The notes under the pieces are model-generated. The model was not told where the DNA came from. It saw only the letters and a list, made by a program, of their open reading frames with translations, and did no database searches. From NCBI RefSeq assembly GCF_030053345.1, contig NZ_JASGBP010000004.1, positions 186,001-250,000 on the forward strand: a stretch of DNA of 64,000 bases, written 5' to 3'. Shown piece after piece: positions 35,301-43,728 of the stretch (the first letter of the stretch is position 1; the number at the start of each line of letters is the position of its first letter). A program made the translations under genes and the position numbers. Source of the stretch: Flavobacterium sedimenticola (GTDB lineage: Bacteria > Bacteroidota > Bacteroidia > Flavobacteriales > Flavobacteriaceae).

Positions 35301-37867
35301 ATCAACCAACCAATTATACGGTTGCTTCAATTCCTTATGCGCCGCCGTATCAGTTTAGCTGTTTGCAAAATCCGGTGAGTGTAAATATTGACGACCGTTG
35401 GTCGCCTATCATCAATCTACCGTTTAATTTCTGTTTCTTCGGCAACAACTATGACAAATGCCTTATTGGTTCTAACGGAACCATTACTTTTGACACCACC
35501 AACAACACACCGGGTGGGTATTCGGCTTGGTCTTTCAACACCGATTTACCTAGTACTTCACTTTTCAGAAATACCATTTTCGGTGTCTATCAAGACATTG
35601 ACCCAAGTGTGGGAGGCAAAGTAAGCTGGGAATTAATCACACTAAATACGGGTTGTAGAGCTTTGGTTGCTTCATGGCATGAAATTCCTATGTTCTCTTC
35701 TACCTGCAACAACTTGTTGTACACAGGAATGATTGTCTTGTATGAAAATACCAATGTCATTGAAGTGTACATCAAACAAAAAGATATTTGTTCAACTTGG
35801 AACGATGGGAATGCCATCGTTGGACTCCAAAATGCTGCAGGAACAACAGCTGTAGTAGCTCCAAACAGAAATGGTTTAAGTACCAACTGGTCGGCTACGA
35901 ACGAAGCGTGGCGATTTACCCCTAGCGGAACGTCATTAACTTCTGTAAAATGGTTCCAAGGTAATGTAGCATCCGGACCTGTTTTGGGAACATCCAATAC
36001 ACTCAACGTTTGCCCGCTAGCCACTACAACGTATACTGCCGAAGTGACCTATGCGATGTGTAACGGAACAAATTTAACATACACCGACAACACCACCGTA
36101 ACCGTAACCGGGGGAAAAGTTTGGACCGGTGCCATTGATACCGACTGGAATAAAGCGGGTAACTGGTTACCCAATAACGCTATCCCAACAGGAACAGACT
36201 GTGTGGTCATTCCGAATACTACCAACAAACCGATTGTATCCGGAACCAGTTATAACGCTTTAGCAGGAACTTTGAGTGTGTACGCGAATGCCTTGTTAAC
36301 GATTAACTCCAATAATAGCATCACCGTTACAGACTGGGTAAATGTGCAAACTAACGGTACTTTCTTAATCAACAACAACGCGAGTTTAGTACAGATTAAT
36401 AATGTGACCAACACCGGAAACATTGTGTACAAACGGGATGCTTTTATCCGAAGTCTCGATTATGTGTATTGGTCGTCTCCGGTAGCCGGATTTAATGTAA
36501 GCAACATTGCCTCACCATTAACCGCTTGGGGCATTTACAAATGGAATACTACAATAGCCAATTCAAACGGCGGCCAAGGAAATTGGGAAAATGCCGCCGG
36601 AAATACGATGATTGCCGGTAAAGGTTATATAGTGAGCGGTCCAAGTTCTTTCAGTTCGACAACCGCAGCTACCCTAAATGGCGTATTCACCGGTGTTCCT
36701 AACAACGGTACCATTACGGTACCGATTGCACGCGGTAGTGATACCAACACCGCTACGCATTACGGACTTAACGGTGCCGAAATCACCAATTACAGCGACA
36801 ACTGGAACTTAGTTGGAAATCCTTATCCGTCTGCTATCAGAGCCAGTCAATTCCTCTTTGATAACAATACCAAAATTATGGGCAATGTAAAATTGTGGAC
36901 GCATGGCAACTTACCATCCGTAAGTCCTAGTCCGTTTTACGGTTCTTTTATATCCAACTACAGTCCGGGAGATTATGTAACCTATAATTTTACGGGAACC
37001 AGTTGTTGCCCGACAGCAGCTTCTGATTTGTTTATCGGTTCCGGTCAGGGATTCTTTGTTCAAATGATTGACGGTCCGGCCGACAGTTCTCAAAGCATCA
37101 CATTTACCAACAGTTTACGAAGCGCTACGTATAGCAACAGTAGTTTTTACAGACTATCCAATTATGCCGGTTTGACTGCCGGAAACAATGTAAATCAATT
37201 GGAACGAAACAGAATTTGGCTGGATATCGTAGGTCCTAACGGCCAATCCGACAGAACCCTGTTTGGGTATATCCAAGAGGCCACCATGGGTAAAGACAGT
37301 TTCTTTGATTGCTTGACACAAAATTCGGGCATCACCCAAATTTATTCTTTAATTGAAGGTGGAAAATTCTCCATCCAAGGACGTGAATTGCCTTTTGATG
37401 TGAACGATGAAGTGCCGATTGGTGTAAATATTCCCAACACCGGAAATTATACTATTGCCATAGCCGCTGTAGACGGTTTATTTGATAGTCAAAACATCTA
37501 TTTAAAAGACCAACAACTCGGTATCATCCATGATTTAAAAGTGAGTCCGTACCAATTTACGGCCAATAACGGCGTTATCGAAAACCGATTTAGCGTGATA
37601 TATCTCAACGGCAGTTTAGGGGTAAATAATGCAACAACTGACAATAGTGTAAAAGCCATTATTAAAGACCAAGTAAGTGTTGCCTCTAACAACCTGCAGA
37701 TGGAAGCCATTACGGTATACAACGCGCTGGGGCAGCAATTGGATTTGTATGAAAACATCAATACCAACTACTTTACCTTATCAAATCTGCGAAAAAACAA
37801 CACCACCTTGCTGTTGAAAATTAAACTGCAAAACGGGGAAACGGTAGTCCGAAAAGTAATTTACTAA
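32330..37867 (+). CDS. Giant T9SS-secreted multidomain adhesin-like protein
   Basis: 1845-aa surface protein. I start at ATG 32330, giving a long signal segment (MIKNYFIKNLFLSLNKTHYFVFFIVFFLFTDVVRAQ); an upstream in-frame ATG adds 27 polar residues. Regions in order: an N-terminal jelly-roll-like domain; fibronectin type III domain (CPAVPNSVTVSGTSATGFTLNWTAPT, from about 33405); three Cys-containing PPC/collagen-binding-like repeats (NPCSNAITLACG, NPCASTPTIAACG, NDECSGAIALTPTT); a second FN3 (CPQPSDLFANILSTTSASIYW, from about 34868); a VWTGAIDTDWNKAGNW module (from about 36119); the DYVYWSSPVAGF/NLVGNPYPSAIRASQF module shared with the 603-aa neighbour; and a C-terminal sorting domain (ITVYNALGQQLDLYENINTNYF to TVVRKVIY). 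Adhesion is inferred. Confidence 0.85.
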   Translation: MIKNYFIKNLFLSLNKTHYFVFFIVFFLFTDVVRAQTTIISPTGAGGFENATVTLAANGWSATTSASTRNQWICGNGANAYPGFSGSYYAYVTNNTGATTPVNQYPHAYTMNTNRVTHLYRDVTVPAGESNITLSFSWIGAGESGLDYLRVWAIPIPTPPATTPPAYGTALIASGSAPTGNVLLTPSNLSGQASWTTASYTLDSSYAGTSFRLVFEWTNNNSGGTNPPAGVDNISLVSSPPVGCTTPSQATAYTPGTKTSTSLPATFSGSAHGYLVIQSTSSTPPSQPVNGTTYSAANIATLGSGLTFIQSGNSTTIPGTGLAGNTQYYYYIYAYNNTACTGGPVYATGGALSGNGITCPAVPNSVTVSGTSATGFTLNWTAPTGGSASAITYTVQVTTDAGYTTNVSGSPFTTGSLSQVLSGLSANTTYYYRILAGNGCSSAYVTGSTTTSAGNPCSNAITLACGTTNLAGTTAGSTSYAYTPGCDPSSYGRWYTFVGDGNQTTITSVGTGGFDQEMTISRGSCGSLTNISCHDAGGSNGTETATFVTTVGVTYYVYVAYWFSGGASTDVGTFTISRTCTTPFNPCASTPTIAACGTNTTATIAAGAGAYNTSACGWSTPGQERIFVFTPTTTGNYTITQSSSYTYIDYQYKPVSAECDNIGWTCIDDISGAGTSPSFSMTAGTSYYILLDPESSLGGNVTFTISCPPPPITNDECSGAIALTPTTTCNYTTYSNATATASSGIPAPGCASYSGGDVWFYAVVPATGVLTVDLQAGTMTDSGMAFYTGTCGALTLLECDDDDSTNGLMSNITMVGLTPGQTIYIRVWEFGNDNNGTFSICATTPSCPQPSDLFANILSTTSASIYWTASTPPASGGYQYYVSTSNTTPSASATPTGSTAPGVIGVTLTGLTAGQSYYFWVRSYCGGSDTSAWFGPTNFTPCAVGNGTGTTTLACPSVTVGGLGLNGADPAAMSCNSLGCVNLEATYLQVNQPTNYTVASIPYAPPYQFSCLQNPVSVNIDDRWSPIINLPFNFCFFGNNYDKCLIGSNGTITFDTTNNTPGGYSAWSFNTDLPSTSLFRNTIFGVYQDIDPSVGGKVSWELITLNTGCRALVASWHEIPMFSSTCNNLLYTGMIVLYENTNVIEVYIKQKDICSTWNDGNAIVGLQNAAGTTAVVAPNRNGLSTNWSATNEAWRFTPSGTSLTSVKWFQGNVASGPVLGTSNTLNVCPLATTTYTAEVTYAMCNGTNLTYTDNTTVTVTGGKVWTGAIDTDWNKAGNWLPNNAIPTGTDCVVIPNTTNKPIVSGTSYNALAGTLSVYANALLTINSNNSITVTDWVNVQTNGTFLINNNASLVQINNVTNTGNIVYKRDAFIRSLDYVYWSSPVAGFNVSNIASPLTAWGIYKWNTTIANSNGGQGNWENAAGNTMIAGKGYIVSGPSSFSSTTAATLNGVFTGVPNNGTITVPIARGSDTNTATHYGLNGAEITNYSDNWNLVGNPYPSAIRASQFLFDNNTKIMGNVKLWTHGNLPSVSPSPFYGSFISNYSPGDYVTYNFTGTSCCPTAASDLFIGSGQGFFVQMIDGPADSSQSITFTNSLRSATYSNSSFYRLSNYAGLTAGNNVNQLERNRIWLDIVGPNGQSDRTLFGYIQEATMGKDSFFDCLTQNSGITQIYSLIEGGKFSIQGRELPFDVNDEVPIGVNIPNTGNYTIAIAAVDGLFDSQNIYLKDQQLGIIHDLKVSPYQFTANNGVIENRFSVIYLNGSLGVNNATTDNSVKAIIKDQVSVASNNLQMEAITVYNALGQQLDLYENINTNYFTLSNLRKNNTTLLLKIKLQNGETVVRKVIY

Positions 37868-38194
37868 TTAAAAATAGTTCAAAAAATTCCAAATAGACCT
37901 TTGCTGTAAATAGTGAAGGTCTTTTTCGTTGGCATAGGCCTCACGCTCAAACGAGATTTCGCGATACGCTTGGTGACGGTTTCTCAAAACCATCCAGCGC
38001 AGTAAGAATTCTATCGCATACCAAATAAAGAAAGGCAGCACTAACAACTCCAATTGTTGTCTTAAATGAATGCGCTCGTGCTGCAACAATATCGCATCTG
38101 CTTTACTGTTGCGCGCTTTCAAAATCACCAGCGGAAAAATCGTCAATCCTCGGTAGCCTTTAGGCACTAAATATTTAAAAACAACGACAATCAT
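37868..38194 (-). CDS. Small M56-like HExxH membrane protein
   Basis: 108-aa protein with a zinc-peptidase signature: LLQHERIHLRQQLELL places H-E-R-I-H at about residues 39-43, a hydrophobic stretch LLVLPFFIWYAIEFLLRWMVL follows, and FEREAYANEKD supplies a candidate third ligand. This resembles the peptidase core of BlaR1/MecR1-like M56 proteins without their sensor or other spans, and small proteins of this kind are seen in Flavobacteriaceae. Whether it is proteolytically active is unknown. It converges with the giant T9SS gene, stops meeting exactly. Confidence 0.65.
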   Translation of the reverse strand: MIVVVFKYLVPKGYRGLTIFPLVILKARNSKADAILLQHERIHLRQQLELLVLPFFIWYAIEFLLRWMVLRNRHQAYREISFEREAYANEKDLHYLQQRSIWNFLNYF

Positions 38195-38222
38195 TCGTGA
38201 TAAAGTAGTTAAATTTGCGCTT

Positions 38223-38402
38223 ATGATGGAACAAAATAAGGAAAATAAATTAATCGAAGGCGAAGATTATTACCTCACGCCCGAAGGCTATAAAGTTTTT
38301 ACCGAAAAGTACCATCTCAAACGGGGCTATTGCTGCCGCAGCGGTTGCCGCCATTGCCCGTATGGATTTGATAAAAAAACAGGAACTATCAAAAAAAAGT
38401 AA
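38223..38402 (+). CDS. DUF5522 family small Cys-rich protein
   Basis: A 59-aa ORF I translated directly: MMEQNKENKLIEGEDYY followed by LTPEGYKVFTEKYHLKRGYCC and RSGCRHCPYGFDKK. The Y-L-T-P-E-G...T-E-x-Y-H-x-x-R-G-x-C-C...C-R-H-C-P-Y/F-G pattern is the DUF5522 signature; four Cys (CC, C, C) and His suggest metal binding. Either of two adjacent ATGs (38223 or 38226) may be the start. It is divergent from the M56-like gene by 28 bp. Function unknown. Confidence 0.85.
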   Translation: MMEQNKENKLIEGEDYYLTPEGYKVFTEKYHLKRGYCCRSGCRHCPYGFDKKTGTIKKK

Positions 38403-38440
38403 GGCAATGTTCAGTAATTAAAATAGGGGCGTTACCACAA

Positions 38441-38530
38441 GGGTCGGGCTTTCCGTTGCAATCTTTTTATAGATTGGTCTTCTAACGAAGACCAATCCTC
38501 AAAAAGGATTTCCACTACAATCCCTAACGC
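38441..38530 (-). repeat. Dispersed structured repeat, copy B
   Basis: Read on the minus strand: GCGTTAGGGATTGTAGTGG, then ATC-C-TTTTT...AAAAAGAT with an inner perfect 11-bp hairpin GATTGGTCTTC-GTTA-GAAGACCAATC, then TGCAACGGAAAGCCCGACCC. GGG/CCC can form the outer helix. It lies in the 271-bp gap between the DUF5522 gene and urocanate hydratase, in the opposite orientation to both genes; the rest of the gap shows no gene. Confidence 0.8.
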
Positions 38531-38673
38531 AAAAAAAAATGTAAACAGAAGGACTATAATTGATAACGATTCAAAAAATACCTGACAGCCAGTGGCTGTC
38601 CTCCTCTTACCATCAAATCTAACGCTTCAGGCAAAAACAACAAACAACATATAACATACAACTCACAACCAAA

Positions 38674-40659
38674 ATGACTTTTCAAGAACAAATCCAACAA
38701 GGAATCCCGGCCGTTTTACCACAGCCAAAACCTTATGAACCCCAAATCAATCATGCGCCCAAGCGCAAAGAAATACTCACCGAAGAAGAAAAAAAATTGG
38801 CTTTGCGAAATGCCTTGCGCTATTTCGAACCACAACATCACGCCACACTGATTCCCGAATTCAAAGCCGAATTGGAAACGTACGGTCGCATTTACATGTA
38901 CCGTTTCCGTCCCGAGTATCGCATGTATGCGCGTCCTATTTCGGAATATCCCGGAAAATCAGAGCAGGCCAAAGCCATTATGCTCATGATTCAAAATAAC
39001 TTGGATTACGCTGTGGCACAACACCCACATGAGTTGATTACCTACGGTGGTAATGGTGCTGTGTTCCAAAACTGGGCACAATACTTACTCACCATGAAAT
39101 ACTTGGCCGAAATGACCGAGGAACAAACCTTAGTCATGTATTCGGGTCACCCTATGGGTTTATTTCCATCACATCCCGAAGCACCCAGAGTAGTAGTTAC
39201 CAACGGCATGGTGATCCCAAATTACTCCAAACCCGACGATTGGGAGAAAATGAATGCTCTCGGGGTTTCCCAATACGGGCAAATGACCGCCGGCAGCTAT
39301 ATGTACATTGGACCGCAAGGCATAGTGCACGGAACCACTATTACGGTGCTGAACGGTTTCCGAAAAATTAAAAAATCACCCAAAGGCGGTTTGTTTGTGA
39401 CTTCAGGATTAGGAGGCATGAGCGGTGCCCAACCCAAAGCCGGAAACATAGCCGGTTGCGTAACCGTTTGTGCCGAAGTCAATCCGAAAATCACCCACAT
39501 CCGTCATTCACAAGGTTGGATTAACGAAATCATTGAAAATATAGACCAGTTAGTACCCAGAGTCAAAAAAGCACTCGAAAATCAAGAAGTGGTTTCTATT
39601 GCGTATTTGGGCAATGTAGTAGACATTTGGGAACGTTTTGACCAAGAGAATTTACACATCGACTTGGGTTCCGACCAAACCTCATTACACAATCCGTGGG
39701 CCGGTGGCTACTATCCCATCGGCTATACGTTTGAAGAATCCAACGACTTGATGGCCGCCAATCCGGAAAAATTCAAAGAAGAAGTACAAAAAACCTTGCG
39801 CCGTCATGCTGCAGCCATCAACAAACATACCGCCAAAGGCACGTATTTCTTTGACTATGGCAATGCCTTTTTACTCGAAGCTTCTCGAGCGGGCGCCGAT
39901 GTGATGAATGACCATCCAACTTTAGGCAGAGAATTCAAATACCCGAGCTATGTGCAGGATATTATGGGGCCGATGTGTTTTGACTACGGTTTCGGACCGT
40001 TCCGTTGGGTTTGTGCCTCCGGAAATCCGGACGATTTAGCAAAGACCGACCAAATTGCTTGTGCCGTTTTAGAGGAAATGATGCAAAACGCCCCCGAAGA
40101 AATCCAACAGCAAATGGCCGACAACATCCAATGGATTAAAGGCGCCCAAGAAAACAAGTTAGTCGTGGGTTCCCAAGCCCGTATTTTATACGCGGACGCC
40201 GAGGGCCGCATCAAAATTGCCGAAGCTTTTAACCAAGCCATTGCGCGCGGAGAAATCGGCTATGTAATTTTAGGTCGTGACCACCATGACGTTTCGGGTA
40301 CCGATTCGCCGTACCGCGAAACATCGAATATTTACGACGGTTCCCGTTTTACTGCCGATATGGCTATTCATAATGTTATAGGTGACAGCTTCAGGGGCGC
40401 AACATGGGTGTCTATACACAATGGCGGTGGTGTAGGCTGGGGCGAAGTGATTAACGGCGGATTTGGTATGGTTCTTGATGGCTCTAAAGCAGCGTCAAGA
40501 CGCTTAGAATCAATGCTTTTCTGGGACGTAAACAACGGAATCGCGAGAAGAAGTTGGGCCCGAAATGAAGGCGCTGTTTTTGCCATAAAAAGAGCGATGG
40601 CCACGCAACCTTTATTGAAAGTGACCATCCCTAACGTAGTAAATGAATCGTTACTTTAG
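38674..40659 (+). CDS. hutU: Urocanate hydratase
   Basis: 661-aa NAD-dependent enzyme converting urocanate to imidazolone propionate in histidine degradation. Family blocks are YGGNGAVFQNWAQYLLTMKYLAEM, LVMYSGHPMGLFPSH, the NAD-site VTSGLGGMSGAQPKAGNIAG, and the active-site region GPFRWVCASGNPDDL (Cys near residue 449). It is about 100 aa longer than the E. coli-type enzyme, which is usual for Bacteroidetes. The other hut genes are not in this window, so it stands alone here. Confidence 0.95.
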   Translation: MTFQEQIQQGIPAVLPQPKPYEPQINHAPKRKEILTEEEKKLALRNALRYFEPQHHATLIPEFKAELETYGRIYMYRFRPEYRMYARPISEYPGKSEQAKAIMLMIQNNLDYAVAQHPHELITYGGNGAVFQNWAQYLLTMKYLAEMTEEQTLVMYSGHPMGLFPSHPEAPRVVVTNGMVIPNYSKPDDWEKMNALGVSQYGQMTAGSYMYIGPQGIVHGTTITVLNGFRKIKKSPKGGLFVTSGLGGMSGAQPKAGNIAGCVTVCAEVNPKITHIRHSQGWINEIIENIDQLVPRVKKALENQEVVSIAYLGNVVDIWERFDQENLHIDLGSDQTSLHNPWAGGYYPIGYTFEESNDLMAANPEKFKEEVQKTLRRHAAAINKHTAKGTYFFDYGNAFLLEASRAGADVMNDHPTLGREFKYPSYVQDIMGPMCFDYGFGPFRWVCASGNPDDLAKTDQIACAVLEEMMQNAPEEIQQQMADNIQWIKGAQENKLVVGSQARILYADAEGRIKIAEAFNQAIARGEIGYVILGRDHHDVSGTDSPYRETSNIYDGSRFTADMAIHNVIGDSFRGATWVSIHNGGGVGWGEVINGGFGMVLDGSKAASRRLESMLFWDVNNGIARRSWARNEGAVFAIKRAMATQPLLKVTIPNVVNESLL

Positions 40660-40731
40660 TTTCATGTTTAAAGCTTCACGTTGATTAGCGTAATCAATAA
40701 CTTAAACTTGAAACTTTAAACATCTAAAAAT

Positions 40732-41265
40732 ATGAAAACAATAAAAATCACCGCATTACTCCTCCTTTTTGTTTTGGCTTCCTGCAATTCCATTCGGGTA
40801 AACTCCGATTATGACAAGCAGGTTGATTTTGCTCCTTTTAAAACCTATGCGTTTCACAAAACCGGGATTGACAAAGTGGACATTTCCGATTTAGACAAAA
40901 AGCGCATTTTACGCGCCATAGATGAAACCATGACCGCTAAAGGTTTTACCAAAAGTGATACGCCTGATTTGTTGATTTCGTTTTTTACGAAAGAAAGAGA
41001 AGAGGTTAGTGTAAACCAATTCAACGCCGGCTGGGGTTATGGCTGGGGATGGGGCTGGAATCCTTACTTATGGGGTGGCAATACTACGGTTTCTCGACAT
41101 ACCGAAGGCACCTTGTACATTGATATTATTGATGCTAAGAAAAAAGAACTGATTTGGCAAGGCGAAGGCGAAGGTGTTTTAACCAAAGACACCCACAAGA
41201 AAGACGAAGTCATTAAAACGTTTGTGGCTAAAATTTTGGAACAATATCCGCCGCAAAAGAAGTAG
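40732..41265 (+). CDS. DUF4136 lipoprotein
   Basis: 177-aa lipoprotein with lipobox VLASC18 after MKTIKITALLLLF. The core (SIRVNSDYDKQVDFAPFKTYAFHKTGID, then DETMTAKGFTKSDTPDLLISFFTKEREEVSV) and the C-terminal GTLYIDIIDAKKKELIWQGEGEGVL are DUF4136, a domain of unknown function in exported proteins. A Gly/Trp-rich stretch (GWGYGWGWGWNPYLWGG) interrupts the middle. It follows urocanate hydratase and ends in its own terminator. Confidence 0.85.
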   Translation: MKTIKITALLLLFVLASCNSIRVNSDYDKQVDFAPFKTYAFHKTGIDKVDISDLDKKRILRAIDETMTAKGFTKSDTPDLLISFFTKEREEVSVNQFNAGWGYGWGWGWNPYLWGGNTTVSRHTEGTLYIDIIDAKKKELIWQGEGEGVLTKDTHKKDEVIKTFVAKILEQYPPQKK

Positions 41266-41300
41266 TCAGTTGGCAGTGTTCAGTTGGCAGAAAAAGACAT

Positions 41301-41333
41301 AAACCGTAACAGAGGCTGTTGCGGTTTTTTTTT
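41301..41333 (+). terminator. Terminator of the DUF4136 gene
   Basis: AAACCGTAACAG pairs with CTGTTGCGGTTT (one mismatch) around AGG, followed by a nine-T run. Imperfect AGTTGGCAG direct repeats lie just before it (41267-41290). Confidence 0.85.
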
Positions 41334-41346
41334 GCTCATTGCCCTA

Positions 41347-41452
41347 GCCCATATGGTCCAGAAGTTTCGGAAATATCCTTTTGTTTTGTCATCCTGTCCC
41401 GAAACTTCGGGAGTCGAAGGGCAAAAAAAATGATATAGCGGACAGCCGGACA
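41347..41452 (+). repeat. Dispersed structured repeat, copy F (degenerate)
   Basis: AGCCCATATGG...GGAAATATCCTTTTGTTTTG, a loop hairpin CCCGAA-AC-TTCGGG identical to that of copy C, then CAAAAAAAATGATATAGCGGACAGCCGGA. The conserved blocks are recognisable but eroded and the outer helix is poor. It fills most of the 329-bp gap between the DUF4136 and aromatic amino acid hydroxylase genes; the remainder (41453-41594) shows no gene. Confidence 0.65.
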
Positions 41453-41594
41453 CGAGCTCCTAAAGAGCGAACTGGCGAAGCAAAAAGCGCCTTCCATCCA
41501 TTGCGCAGAGGAGGAACGTTTTGTTTTTTATGATTTTTATCACACTTCTTTAGGCGAAGATTTGTAAATTTACGAACACAACAAAACACTAAAT

Positions 41595-43358
41595 ATGGAA
41601 GCTCATTTTGAAAGCAACCCTTTGATTGACAGACTGCCAAAACATTTAAAACAGTTTATAAAACCGCAAGATTACGATGATTACACGCCGATTAATCAGG
41701 CCGTGTGGCGTTATGTGATGCGTAAAAATGTGGATTATCTTTCGAAAGTAGCGCATGAATCCTATCTCGACGGCTTGAAAAAGACCGGTTTGGAAGTCGA
41801 TAATATACCGAATATGTATGGCATGAACCGTATTTTAAAAGAAATCGGTTGGGCTGCGGTGGCTGTAGATGGTTTTATTCCGCCGAATGCGTTTATGGAG
41901 TTCCAAGCGTATAATGTTTTGGTAATTGCTTCCGATATCCGTCAATTAGAACATATAGAATACACCCCGGCTCCCGATATTATTCACGAAGGTGCCGGCC
42001 ACGCTCCTATCATTGCCAATCCGGAATATGCCGAATACTTGCGCCGTTTTGGGGAAATTGGTTGTAAAGCTATTTCGTCTTCGCGCGATTACGAAATGTA
42101 TGAGGCGATTCGTTTGTTATCCATTTTAAAAGAAGCCGAAGGCACTCCGGAGGAAGATATTAAAAAAGCGGAAGATCAGGTTGATTTTCTGCAAAACAAC
42201 ATGGGCGAACTTTCGGAAATGTCGCGCATCCGAAACCTGCATTGGTGGACCGTAGAATACGGTTTAATAGGGACCGTAGACAACCCAAAAATTTACGGCG
42301 CCGGTTTGCTTTCTTCTATAGGCGAAAGCACTTGGTGCATGACCGATAATGTGAAGAAAATCCCGTATGATATTTCGGCCGCCGATCAAAGTTTTGACAT
42401 TACCAAACCGCAACCGCAGTTGTATGTAACACCCGATTTTGCGCATTTGAGTTTGGTTTTAGAAGAATTTGCCAATACGATGGCCTTGCGCACCGGAGGT
42501 TTATCGGGGATTAAAAAATTAATAGATTCCAAAGCACTGGGCACCATAGAATTGAGCACCGGGATTCAAATTTCGGGGGTATTCACCAACGTAATTGAAC
42601 ACGAAGGCAAACCGGTTTATGTACAAACTACCGGTAAAACCGCTTTATCTTATCGCGAAAAAGAATTGGTAGGTCACGGTACGGAATACCATGCTGAAGG
42701 CTTTGGTTCGCCTATCGGAAAACTGAAAGGCATTAACTTAGCCATTGAAGATATGAGTCCGCGTGACTTAAGAGCTTATGATATTTACGAAGCCGAGAAA
42801 GTCACTTTAGAGTTTGAAGGCAACATCACCGTAAGTGGTGAAATCATTACCGGTTCGCGAAACTTGCAAGGCGAAATCATCATTATCAGTTTTAAAAACT
42901 GTACGGTAACCCATAACGACACGGTTTTATTCTTGCCGGAATGGGGCACGTATGATATGGCGGTCGGTAAAAAAGTAATTTCGGCCTTTTCCGGTCCGGC
43001 CGATGTGAACAGTTTCGACATGATTAACCACGTGCCATCTTCGCAAACCATTAAAGCCCAAAAATCGGCAGAGCGTGAAGAGTTGGAAGGCTTATATCTC
43101 AACATCCGAAACATCCGCGAAGGCAAACCGGCCGTGATTTCGATAGAAAAAACCTTCTATTTGGTCAAAGACAAACATCCAAAAGATTGGTTGTTATCCG
43201 TAGAGATTGCCGAACTATGCGACAAGACCCATAACACCGCCTTATTACACGAAGTGCTGGTTCATTTGGAAAAAGTGAAACAAAGTCGTCCTGAAATTGC
43301 CCATTTAATTGCCGGCGGATTGGGATTGTTTTTGGAAAAAGTGAGCTTACAACACTAA
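41595..43358 (+). CDS. Aromatic amino acid hydroxylase (phenylalanine 4-monooxygenase), long form
   Basis: 587-aa pterin-dependent enzyme. The catalytic domain (about residues 20-330) shows QLEHIEYTPAPDIIHEGAGHAPIIANPEYAEYLRRFGEIG with both iron His in HEGAGH (Glu replaces the Asp of the usual HDxxGH) and the third ligand Glu in HWWTVEYGLIG. Phenylalanine to tyrosine is the likeliest reaction. The C-terminal 250 residues (from about SKALGTIELSTGIQISGVFTNVIEHEGK) are not part of the compact bacterial enzyme and have no motif I recognise. Its promoter region contains repeat copy F. Confidence 0.88.
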   Translation: MEAHFESNPLIDRLPKHLKQFIKPQDYDDYTPINQAVWRYVMRKNVDYLSKVAHESYLDGLKKTGLEVDNIPNMYGMNRILKEIGWAAVAVDGFIPPNAFMEFQAYNVLVIASDIRQLEHIEYTPAPDIIHEGAGHAPIIANPEYAEYLRRFGEIGCKAISSSRDYEMYEAIRLLSILKEAEGTPEEDIKKAEDQVDFLQNNMGELSEMSRIRNLHWWTVEYGLIGTVDNPKIYGAGLLSSIGESTWCMTDNVKKIPYDISAADQSFDITKPQPQLYVTPDFAHLSLVLEEFANTMALRTGGLSGIKKLIDSKALGTIELSTGIQISGVFTNVIEHEGKPVYVQTTGKTALSYREKELVGHGTEYHAEGFGSPIGKLKGINLAIEDMSPRDLRAYDIYEAEKVTLEFEGNITVSGEIITGSRNLQGEIIIISFKNCTVTHNDTVLFLPEWGTYDMAVGKKVISAFSGPADVNSFDMINHVPSSQTIKAQKSAEREELEGLYLNIRNIREGKPAVISIEKTFYLVKDKHPKDWLLSVEIAELCDKTHNTALLHEVLVHLEKVKQSRPEIAHLIAGGLGLFLEKVSLQH

Positions 43359-43419
43359 TGTAACCTTTGTTACGGCAAGCCGGAAACTGCTGAACTATCT
43401 TTGCCGAAAAATTTGAATT

Positions 43420-43728
43420 ATGGGACTATTAGACTTTTTAGGATTAGGCAGCAAATCGGAAAGCGTTCAGGATTTTGTAAACAAAGGCGCAGTGATTATT
43501 GATGTCAGAACCGTTGGAGAATTCCGTGAAGGACACATTAAAGGGTCGAAAAACATTCCGTTGGACACCATCAACGGTAAACTAAACGATATCAAAAAAT
43601 TAGACAGGCCGGTGATTGTATGTTGTCGCTCGGGCATGCGAAGTGCACAAGCGGCTTCTATCTTAAAGTCGGTCGGCATCGAGGTTATCAATGGCGGCGG
43701 ATGGCAGAGTTTGGAAAGTCAACTTTAA
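43420..43728 (+). CDS. Rhodanese-like protein
   Basis: 102-aa single-domain rhodanese with active-site loop VIVCCRSGMRSAQAA (Cys of CRSGMR at about residue 71) and the typical INVIDVRTVGEFREGHIKGSKNIPL-type block near residue 22. It may handle persulfide or be a sulfur carrier. A -7-like TATCTTTG (43395-43402) precedes the ATG. The stop overlaps the convergent response-regulator stop by 4 bp. Confidence 0.9.
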   Translation: MGLLDFLGLGSKSESVQDFVNKGAVIIDVRTVGEFREGHIKGSKNIPLDTINGKLNDIKKLDRPVIVCCRSGMRSAQAASILKSVGIEVINGGGWQSLESQL

